Below, in pieces: positions 1 to 4,861 of a stretch of 5,047 nucleotides of DNA; the stretch's first letter is position 1; each line of letters starts with the position of its first letter. The DNA comes from Chloroflexota bacterium (GTDB taxonomy: Bacteria > Chloroflexota > Dehalococcoidia > GIF9 > UBA5629). Position numbers and translations under genes: made by a program. The notes below the pieces were generated by a model. The model saw only the letters and a program-made list of their open reading frames with translations. It was not told where the DNA came from and searched no databases. The stretch is from assembly GCA_026389675.1 (NCBI GenBank), contig JAPLHJ010000081.1:1-5047 (forward strand), read 5' to 3'.

Positions 1-21
1 AATGTCAGGATTATAAATCGC

Positions 22-42
22 AATCTTGACGCTGTCAAGATT
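22..42. promoter_or_regulatory. Perfect inverted repeat, probable TetR operator
   Basis: The arms AATCTTGAC (22-30) and GTCAAGATT (34-42) are exact reverse complements separated by GCT. The repeat covers the -35 box and the start of the spacer of the tetR promoter. A second, overlapping pair, CTGTC (32-36) and GACAG (44-48), reaches almost to the -10 box. A palindrome of this size directly in front of a TetR gene is the usual arrangement for autorepression, so the downstream regulator is the likely ligand; that link is inference. No second copy of the repeat was found in the window. Confidence 0.7.
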
Positions 43-54
43 AGACAGTAATAT
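26..54 (+). promoter_or_regulatory. Sigma70-type promoter of the tetR gene
   Basis: The -35 box is TTGACG (26-31) and the -10 box is TAATAT (49-54), with a 17-bp spacer. Counting the last -10 base as -7 puts +1 at base 61, which is the A of the tetR start codon. The transcript would therefore be leaderless or nearly so, which agrees with the absence of a Shine-Dalgarno sequence before the ATG. The -35 box lies inside the inverted repeat at 22-42, so a bound repressor would block polymerase. Confidence 0.7.
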
Positions 55-60
55 TATCTC

Positions 61-735
61 ATGCCTGTCAAAAAATATCATCATGGTGACCTAAAGAACG
101 CACTGATTAAGGCAGGGATTGAAATCCTCTCCAAAGAGGGTGTTCATGGCCTCAGCCTGCGTAAAGTGGCACAAAAGGCAGGCGTCAGTCACACTGCACC
201 TTACTCACACTTTGCCGACAAGCAGTCGCTTATAGCCGCCATCTCGATAGAAGGCTTCCGGACAATAAATGAGCTATTGGATGGTGTAATTCAGCGTTAT
301 CAGGGCAAACCTCTCAGGCAATTGGTAGAAGGCGCCTGGGCGTACGTCCAGTTCGCACTCAGTGACCCGGCACATTTCAAGGTGACATTATCCAGCGTAC
401 TGGAGAGGGAGAAAGACTATCCCGCTTTCGTTGAGATGTCTCACAAAGGCTTTGGAATGGTCGTCCGGATAGTCGAAACGTGTCAGGCCGCAGGTGTGCT
501 ACGCCCAGGGCCGGCAGATGTGGAAGCCATAAGTGTATGGAGCACTGTCCACGGGTTCGTATCTCTTTTTCTGGAAGGACAAATCTATCATTCGATTCTG
601 GAGCGCTATACTGTGCGTGAACTGCTGATTTCTTGCCTGGCGCATGTTACCCTTGTCAAACTGACTCCTGAAAGCTATGCGGAAATGGAGCCCTCCGGGA
701 TATATATTTACCCTGCTATAAGTACACCTGCCTAA
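61..735 (+). CDS. TetR/AcrR-family transcriptional regulator with WHG-type ligand domain
   Basis: This is a 224-residue one-component repressor of the TetR family, expected to act in the cytoplasm as a DNA-binding dimer released by a small ligand. The start YHHGDLKNALI (residues 6-16) is the classic opening of the TetR domain. The helix-turn-helix spans about residues 31-52 (LSLRKVAQKAGVSHTAPYSHF), followed by DKQSLIAAI. The C-terminal half resembles the WHG subfamily, with Trp160, His164 and Gly165 in the stretch VWSTVHGFVSLFLEGQ. Length is normal for the family. The ATG at 61 is chosen because the conserved HTH begins only five residues later and nothing in frame upstream looks coding. No ribosome site precedes it, and the promoter predicts transcription starting on the ATG itself. 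It probably represses itself through 22-42. The inducer and other targets cannot be read from the sequence; the kinase gene is convergent, and its promoter lacks the same operator. Confidence 0.9.
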   Translation: MPVKKYHHGDLKNALIKAGIEILSKEGVHGLSLRKVAQKAGVSHTAPYSHFADKQSLIAAISIEGFRTINELLDGVIQRYQGKPLRQLVEGAWAYVQFALSDPAHFKVTLSSVLEREKDYPAFVEMSHKGFGMVVRIVETCQAAGVLRPGPADVEAISVWSTVHGFVSLFLEGQIYHSILERYTVRELLISCLAHVTLVKLTPESYAEMEPSGIYIYPAISTPA

Positions 736-796
736 GACGCATCACGAAATCAAGGATGTAACGAGTGGTTAGCAACCTGGCCAAATCAGGATATCG

Positions 797-2332
797 CTAT
801 ATCTGACTACACCTCGCTTTATTTATCCTCTCGTAAAATCCCTTCAAATCCGGATACAACTCCTTATAGGAATGGTAAAGGAAATCATAAACCTCACGGT
901 TCTTGGCCTGAGGTTTAAAAGTATATGCGACTCCAACCACTTTTTTCAACGACTCAAAATCCTTGTAGATACCAAGCCCCACCGCTGCTGCCATTGCCAC
1001 TCCCACCGCCCCTGCCTCCTGGGCATTACGCACCGGTTCTATTATCTTGCCCGTAACGTCAGCGATAATTTGCATCCAGGGATGGCCCAGAGCTCCGCCT
1101 CCAATTACCCTGAGCGAGGGTAAAGGAAATTTATATTCCTTTTCCACCCTTTCGATAATCCAGCGGATATTATAGGCTACACCCTCATATACAGCACGTA
1201 ACAGGTGCTCTCGTGTATGCTCGGGTGTGAGATTCAAAAATCCTGACCGTATGTAGGTGTCAGAGATCGGTGTTCTTTCCCCGTACATCCATGGCATAAA
1301 TATGAGGTAGTCCGAGCCTGCAGGCACTTCCATTACCCTGCCGTCCATAAAGCCATATATATTGGCAATAGTGGCATCGGCATTCTCGGTCCTGCATACC
1401 TGTTCGCCCAACCATTTCAGGCAACCGCCGGCCGTTTCCATCTGCGCCAGGAGCAGAGCTTTATCCGGATCAGCCGATTGAATAGCAGCGATACCGTTTT
1501 TCCCGGTGGGGGTCTTCCGCGTAACGACCCCAACCCAGGCCGACGTCCCCATACTTATATGGCCATCCCCCTCTCCTACTGCGCCTGAACCAACGGCAGC
1601 AGAGGCCGTATCTCCAGCCCCACCCATAACAGGCGTGCCTTCAAGAAGTCCAAACAGCCCGGCCGCCTCTTTGGTCAGGGTACCAATTTTATCAATAGAG
1701 CGTGTTAACGGCGGCATTTTAGACGTATCAAATCCGACATACGCAAAAATACTTCTCAGCCACTCCTTTTTCTTTAGGTCCAGGCCAAAACCCGAGGCAT
1801 TGTTCCAGTCCATTGACATATTTCCGGTGCAACGGTATTTCAAGTAACCATTTAGATCCAGAAATAACTTCATCTTCCTATAGGTTTCCGGCTCGTTATT
1901 TTTGAGCCAGAGGAGTTTGGGCATTGCATCCTTCCCACCGATCTCTGCGCCCGCTATGGCAGCAAATATCGAAGGACCCAGAAATTTGTTCATCACATAT
2001 TTAGCCTCTTCAGCCGCCCGGTTATCCATCCAAATGATTCCCTGCCTTAATGCCACCCCATTTTCATCCATTGGCACAATGCCAAGCATTTGAGTGGAAA
2101 ATGTGAGGCATAAAATATCCGCAGGCGATACTCCGGTTTCTGATAGAAGTTGCCTGGTGCTACCGGTTACAGCGCTCCACCAATCTTCAGGATCTTGCTC
2201 CGCCCAACCTGGCCGGGGATAGCTAATATCGTATGGATGAAGTACCTTGCCGTGGACTTCTCCCCCCACACCAACCAAAACTGCCTTGTTGTTAGTGGTA
2301 CCGACATCGTGAGCAATTATGTATTTCGCCAT
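797..2332 (-). CDS. FGGY-family carbohydrate kinase, xylulokinase-like
   Basis: This 511-residue cytoplasmic kinase is expected to transfer the ATP gamma-phosphate to a sugar or polyol hydroxyl. Both FGGY domains are present. The N-terminal one carries DVGTTN (9-14, phosphate loop and first Asp), WAEQDPEDWW (43-52), the substrate-loop region TQMLG (80-84) and WMDNR (101-105). The C-terminal one carries GGAGDTAS (237-244) with probable catalytic base Asp241, MGTSAW (261-266), PWMYGERTP (347-355) and the adenosine-site stretch GGGALGHPWMQIIADVTG (411-428). Length fits xylulokinases (about 480-520). The pocket is not standard: E. coli XylB has Met-His in the substrate loop and Asp-Asn at the catalytic position, while this protein has Met82-Leu83 and Asp241-Thr242. 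The family is therefore secure, but D-xylulose as substrate is not, and no gene symbol is given. No sugar isomerase or transporter lies nearby. The start follows a G-rich ribosome site, and a promoter lies at 2392-2420. Confidence 0.9.
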   Translation of the reverse strand: MAKYIIAHDVGTTNNKAVLVGVGGEVHGKVLHPYDISYPRPGWAEQDPEDWWSAVTGSTRQLLSETGVSPADILCLTFSTQMLGIVPMDENGVALRQGIIWMDNRAAEEAKYVMNKFLGPSIFAAIAGAEIGGKDAMPKLLWLKNNEPETYRKMKLFLDLNGYLKYRCTGNMSMDWNNASGFGLDLKKKEWLRSIFAYVGFDTSKMPPLTRSIDKIGTLTKEAAGLFGLLEGTPVMGGAGDTASAAVGSGAVGEGDGHISMGTSAWVGVVTRKTPTGKNGIAAIQSADPDKALLLAQMETAGGCLKWLGEQVCRTENADATIANIYGFMDGRVMEVPAGSDYLIFMPWMYGERTPISDTYIRSGFLNLTPEHTREHLLRAVYEGVAYNIRWIIERVEKEYKFPLPSLRVIGGGALGHPWMQIIADVTGKIIEPVRNAQEAGAVGVAMAAAVGLGIYKDFESLKKVVGVAYTFKPQAKNREVYDFLYHSYKELYPDLKGFYERINKARCSQI

Positions 2333-2339
2333 ATGACTA

Positions 2340-2348
2340 CCCCCCTTT
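2340..2348 (-). promoter_or_regulatory. Ribosome binding site of the FGGY kinase
   Basis: On the minus strand the sequence AAAGGGGGG ends seven bases before the ATG at 2332. It is purine-rich and well placed, though it is a run of six G rather than the canonical AGGAGG. It supports the 511-residue start, which also sits directly before the conserved phosphate-loop motif. Confidence 0.6.
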
Positions 2349-2391
2349 AAATCTCGTTAATATATGATATCACCGTTGTAAATTGTGCATT

Positions 2392-2420
2392 ATCATACAT
2401 AACATCCCGTATTGAATCAA
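2392..2420 (-). promoter_or_regulatory. Probable promoter of the FGGY kinase
   Basis: Read on the minus strand, TTGATT (2420-2415) and TATGAT (2397-2392) form a sigma70-like pair with a 17-bp spacer. Transcription would start near 2385, giving a leader of about 50 bases before the ATG. The -35 box overlaps a small perfect palindrome, ATTGA-A-TCAAT (2411-2421), a possible regulator site. A weaker alternative -35 (TTTACA, minus strand 2384-2379) has no good -10 partner. Confidence 0.55.
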
Positions 2421-2431
2421 TACCTATACTG

Positions 2432-2457
2432 CGATGCATACATCGTGTTTTGACGAT
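2432..2457. repeat. Overlapping short inverted repeats between divergent promoters
   Basis: CGATG (2432-2436) pairs with CATCG (2441-2445) across CATA, and ATCGT (2442-2446) pairs with ACGAT (2453-2457) across six bases. The second pair covers the -35 box of the radical SAM promoter. Together with the palindrome at 2411-2421 they crowd the space between the two divergent -35 boxes. They could be operator half-sites; the arms are only five bases long, so chance is a real alternative. Confidence 0.3.
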
Positions 2458-2479
2458 AGCCTCTATTCACCCCTATACT
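2450..2479 (+). promoter_or_regulatory. Sigma70-type promoter of the radical SAM gene
   Basis: TTGACG (2450-2455) and TATACT (2474-2479) each match five of six consensus bases and are separated by 18 bp. The start point would fall at about 2486-2487. This lies downstream of the first in-frame ATG (2434) and 16-17 bases upstream of the ATG at 2503, so it decides which start codon is used. Confidence 0.65.
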
Positions 2480-2502
2480 TCCAGTTAAAATTGGGGTCAG
2501 GC

Positions 2503-3483
2503 ATGACAGAGCGCACATATATCACTTTATATAAATCCGGAGAATTAGCAGCGAGAGCTGTCAAACTCCAGGAGCAGCTATATGACTGTAATATCTGTCC
2601 GCGCGCATGCCATGTAAACAGGTTTGAGAATATACGGGGATTTTGCGGGTCAGGACAACTTACCTCGATCTCAAGCTACTGTGATCATCACGGAGAAGAA
2701 CCTGCCCTATCGGGAACAAGAGGTTCCGGAACAATATTTTTCCATAACTGCAACCTGCGATGCAAATACTGCCAGAATCACCAGATAAGCCAGGGTACTG
2801 ATAACCTGTCACGGACTTTAAGCTGCAAAGAACTGGCAGCAATAATGCTTCATTTACAGAATGATTTAGGCTGCCACAACATTAACTTCGTATCCCCCTC
2901 GCATTATGTACCGCAAATAGTGGAAGCGCTGTGCCACGCCATTCCCGGGGGACTGCATATACCTTTAATATATAATACCAACGGTTATGATTCCCTGGAT
3001 ACCCTGAAAATGCTGGATGGGGTAATAGATATCTATCTGCCTGACCTTAAGTACGCTGATAACCGTTATGCGGATGAATTTTCTAATTGCAGCAATTACG
3101 TGGAATCAAGCAGGCCTGCTATAAAGGAAATGTACCGGCAGGCCGGCAAACTTGTCAGCGACGAATCCGGTATCGCGCAAAGTGGACTGATTGTGCGTCA
3201 TTTAATCCTGCCCAACGATATAGCAGGCAGCGCTGACTCCCTGCGCTGGCTGGCGAGTGATATCTCAAAGGATGTGACGGTCAGCGTCATGGCCCAGTAT
3301 TATCCCTGCTTTCTCGCCTGGCAGGAACCGATGCTTTCCAGGAAAATCACTCCTGCAGAATACGCCCGGGTCGTGGAAGTACTGCAGGAATTGCATTTAG
3401 ACAACGGCTGGTTGCAGGAAATAGATTCATCCGAATTCTACTTGCCTGACTTCCAGCGTCAAGGACACCCGTTCTCACGGTAG
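2503..3483 (+). CDS. Radical SAM protein, PflX-like (pyruvate formate-lyase activase-related, COG1313 type)
   Basis: This 326-residue cytoplasmic iron-sulfur protein resembles the PflX-like branch of radical SAM enzymes; the substrate or target protein is not established for this family. The radical SAM cluster motif is CNLRCKYC (Cys83, Cys87, Cys90), which binds the [4Fe-4S] cluster that cleaves S-adenosylmethionine. Upstream is the family-typical cysteine block CNICPRAC with GFCG (Cys29, Cys32, Cys36, Cys48), which may bind another metal centre. Other family stretches are SGTRGSGTIFF (70-80), INFVSPSHYVPQI (127-139), YNTNGYDS (157-164), DIYLPDLKYAD (176-186) and RHLILPN (232-238). The reading frame is open from an ATG at 2434, but I prefer 2503: a strong promoter lies between the two ATGs, GGGG (2493-2496) sits six bases before 2503, the extra 23 residues show no family feature, and 2434 has no ribosome site. 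No glycyl-radical enzyme is in the window, so activase function is not supported by context. It runs convergently into the plsY-like gene, 15 bases away. Confidence 0.88.
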   Translation: MTERTYITLYKSGELAARAVKLQEQLYDCNICPRACHVNRFENIRGFCGSGQLTSISSYCDHHGEEPALSGTRGSGTIFFHNCNLRCKYCQNHQISQGTDNLSRTLSCKELAAIMLHLQNDLGCHNINFVSPSHYVPQIVEALCHAIPGGLHIPLIYNTNGYDSLDTLKMLDGVIDIYLPDLKYADNRYADEFSNCSNYVESSRPAIKEMYRQAGKLVSDESGIAQSGLIVRHLILPNDIAGSADSLRWLASDISKDVTVSVMAQYYPCFLAWQEPMLSRKITPAEYARVVEVLQELHLDNGWLQEIDSSEFYLPDFQRQGHPFSR

Positions 3484-3498
3484 TAAGAGGGCTGGCAA

Positions 3499-4203
3499 TT
3501 ACAACCTATCTTTCAGGTCGCGTCTAAAAAGACCCCTTACAAAGTTATGGCCTGATTTGGCCCATATCTCCTTTATCCTGGGTATATACATCAAGACAGG
3601 CACGGCAGTAAGAAAAATGGCGTATATAAACAAACCTGTATCTTTGTATACAAACCAGGCAATAAGCCAGAATGCGATAAAAGATATGGCATATGCCGCA
3701 GTTGGCCAGCGGGTAACCAATGTCAGAATAAGGAATGATCCAAGGAATATCAAATCGCCCAGGGGAAGGGGCAGTTTAATGGAGCCTATATCCACCCAGT
3801 TTATCCACGCAAGCAGAAAGGCCAGAACACCGATAGCAGTGGCGCCGCCTTTTCCGCCTTTGAAATTAAGGAATATCGGGAAATTGTGTCCGGCGATAAC
3901 TGCTATTCCCGCAGCCATTTCAACGGGAACTACCATATTGCCTGCAACCACAAATAAAAATGTTGCTATCAGATATGCAAGCAGTACGGCCAGGATACCT
4001 TTACATACGTCTGACGCTAATACCAGCATACCCGGCCAGAAACCTATGGTGTAAAAGGTATTCATAGCCCCCATATTGTGACTGCCGACTTTCCTGATAT
4101 CAATTCCTTTGAAGGCGCGTCCAACCAGGTAGGCCGAGGGGATGGAACCTATCAGGTAACTAACGACCATTGATGTGATGAATGCTAATACTGTACTTAT
4201 CAT
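3499..4203 (-). CDS. PlsY-family acyl-phosphate:glycerol-3-phosphate acyltransferase, divergent
   Basis: This 234-residue integral membrane protein belongs to the PlsY family, whose known members transfer an acyl chain from acyl-phosphate to glycerol-3-phosphate at the inner membrane, the first step of phospholipid synthesis. Visible family features are GSIPSAYLVGR (19-29), KVGSHNMGAMNTFYTIG (38-54), SDVCKG (64-69) and the phosphate-loop-like motif GHNFPIFLNFKGGKGGAT (105-122). Hydrophobic segments lie near 3-25, 55-80, 82-108, 120-137, 148-165, 168-186 and 189-207. Motif 2 is intact, but motif 1 differs from the usual GSGNPGATNVLRTLG: the conserved Arg is Tyr51, and Gly, Pro and Thr are His42, Met44 and Met47. 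Motif 3 (H..NI.RL..G.E) is only loosely kept near 217-229, with Ser217 and Asp229 where His and Glu are expected. It may be an active variant, or a paralogue with another role. Length is slightly above the usual 190-220. The start has GGTGGG (minus strand 4217-4212) eight bases upstream. Confidence 0.85.
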   Translation of the reverse strand: MISTVLAFITSMVVSYLIGSIPSAYLVGRAFKGIDIRKVGSHNMGAMNTFYTIGFWPGMLVLASDVCKGILAVLLAYLIATFLFVVAGNMVVPVEMAAGIAVIAGHNFPIFLNFKGGKGGATAIGVLAFLLAWINWVDIGSIKLPLPLGDLIFLGSFLILTLVTRWPTAAYAISFIAFWLIAWFVYKDTGLFIYAIFLTAVPVLMYIPRIKEIWAKSGHNFVRGLFRRDLKDRL

Positions 4204-4225
4204 ACTAATTACCCACCATGACCAT

Positions 4226-4231
4226 ATTATA
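4226..4231 (-). promoter_or_regulatory. Candidate -10 box of the plsY-like gene
   Basis: The minus strand carries a perfect TATAAT 22 bases before the plsY-like ATG. It would start transcription near 4219, just upstream of the GGTGGG ribosome site (4217-4212). No convincing -35 box lies 16-19 bp further upstream (candidates read ACACAT or similar), so the promoter may need an activator, or the gene may be reached by read-through from the hot-dog gene 72 bases upstream. Confidence 0.4.
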
Positions 4232-4275
4232 GACCTAAATTACACCAAATGTGTGTACGCAGAACTACGTATTTC

Positions 4276-4746
4276 TCAAAAACTCAGGAACTGGTTCCTG
4301 GCGATCAGGGCCACCTCTCCGCGCTGATTAGTATAGGTCGTTTCCAAGGAAGTAACCATGGTGGGCCCCATCCTGGTTTCCTTGCCCTCGATATTGGCAA
4401 TTTTGATAACGGCAACCAGCATATCACCGGCGCCAATGGGCGCCTTGAATTCATATTCAACGCTCCCATCCAGGTTCCCCCTCGGCGCACCGGCGGCGAT
4501 GAGCTTCTCCACAAATTGGAACATATCAAAACCGCTGGTAACAGGCCAACCGGTAAATGAGGGCGGCGCTTTAAGCCTGCCAAATTCGCTCTGCGCGGCG
4601 AATTCCACATCGTTATGCATGGGGTTGGTATCACCGACAGCCCGGGCGAATCGCTGGATAGCGCCTTCTTCAATCTTATAAAGCAAAGGCGGCAAAGCGG
4701 TCCCAATAAGTTTTTTTAATCCGTCTGTCAATACGAACACTGCCAT
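4276..4746 (-). CDS. MaoC-like / FAS1-type hot-dog dehydratase, probable (R)-specific enoyl thioester hydratase subunit
   Basis: This 156-residue single hot-dog protein resembles the MaoC N-terminal (FAS1-type dehydratase) family, which hydrates enoyl thioesters or dehydrates 3-hydroxyacyl thioesters. The motif FARAVGDTNPMHND (33-46) is the hydratase signature, with Asp39 and His44 at the D-x4-H spacing of the catalytic pair. It is followed by APPSF (60-64), the central helix GFDMFQFVEKLI (72-83) and the strand region EYEFKAPIGAGDMLVAVIKI (97-116). Length is right for a one-domain subunit, which normally pairs with a second hot-dog protein; the partial gene at 4862-5047 is the obvious candidate. 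An intact Asp/His motif suggests this is a catalytic subunit. The start ATG has GGAGG nine bases upstream and lies close before the conserved fold, so it is well supported. The acyl substrate (CoA or ACP, chain length) cannot be inferred. The plsY-like gene follows on the same strand. Confidence 0.85.
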   Translation of the reverse strand: MAVFVLTDGLKKLIGTALPPLLYKIEEGAIQRFARAVGDTNPMHNDVEFAAQSEFGRLKAPPSFTGWPVTSGFDMFQFVEKLIAAGAPRGNLDGSVEYEFKAPIGAGDMLVAVIKIANIEGKETRMGPTMVTSLETTYTNQRGEVALIARNQFLSF

Positions 4747-4770
4747 TTCAGGTTTCCTCCATTTCAGGTT
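4743..4770. repeat. 12-bp direct repeat spanning the hot-dog gene start
   Basis: CCATTTCAGGTT occurs at 4743-4754 and again at 4759-4770. On the minus strand this reads AACCTGAAATGG, then AGGA, then AACCTGAAATGG, the second copy carrying the true start codon. The first copy also has an ATG, giving a four-codon reading frame (Met-Glu-Glu-Thr-stop) that overlaps the ribosome site and ends two bases before the real ATG. The duplication probably arose by slippage; any regulatory effect is speculative. Confidence 0.75.
4756..4760 (-). promoter_or_regulatory. Ribosome binding site of the hot-dog dehydratase
   Basis: GGAGG on the minus strand, nine bases before the ATG at 4746. It is the strongest Shine-Dalgarno match in the window and fixes the 156-residue start. 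Confidence 0.75.
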
Positions 4771-4788
4771 GTCAGGTAAGCCGTCAAC

Positions 4789-4834
4789 AAAATATCGCTG
4801 GTTGGCATGTGCGTCTCATACTCAACCAGCGATA
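4789..4834 (-). terminator. 12-bp stem-loop between the two hot-dog genes, possible terminator or attenuator
   Basis: TATCGCTGGTTG (4793-4804) and CAACCAGCGATA (4823-4834) are perfect reverse complements around an 18-base loop. On the minus strand the stem begins 27 bases after the stop codon of the upstream partial gene, and its 3' arm runs straight into TTTTGTTG, a short U-tract. That fits a weak intrinsic terminator or an attenuator lowering expression of the downstream hot-dog gene. The loop is longer and the stem less GC-rich than in a textbook terminator, so an RNA-stabilising element or protein-binding palindrome is also possible. Confidence 0.5.
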
Positions 4835-4861
4835 CCGGGTTAAAGGACTATTTTTTTATGA

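Noticed and set aside
736..806. Possible terminator between tetR and the kinase (CAGGATAT/ATATCTG at 787-806, GGTT/AACC at 767-777)
   Set aside because: The first stem needs a bulge, the second has only four pairs, and neither is followed by a T-run. They are too weak to call.
872..2350. Several plus-strand open frames of 63-113 codons inside the kinase region
   Set aside because: All are antisense shadows of the FGGY kinase, with low-complexity or featureless translations.
2434..2502. N-terminal extension of the radical SAM protein by 23 residues
   Set aside because: There is no ribosome site at 2434, no family similarity in the extra residues, and a strong promoter lies within the stretch.
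3557..4054. 165-codon plus-strand open frame opposite the plsY-like gene
   Set aside because: It lies wholly antisense to a gene with clear PlsY motifs, its translation shows no recognisable domain, and there is no ribosome site.
4305..4706. Open frames of 103-133 codons on both strands overlapping the hot-dog gene
   Set aside because: They are other-frame readings of 4276-4746, whose translation carries the hydratase motif and which has a strong ribosome site.
4759..4787. Promoter for the hot-dog gene using TTGACG (minus strand 4787-4782)
   Set aside because: The -35 match is good, but the bases 16-18 bp downstream (AAATGG and neighbours) do not resemble a -10 box.
4793..4856. Plus-strand intrinsic terminator from the same stem-loop with the T7 run near 4850
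   Set aside because: The T-run lies about 15 bases past the stem rather than directly after it, and no plus-strand gene precedes it.
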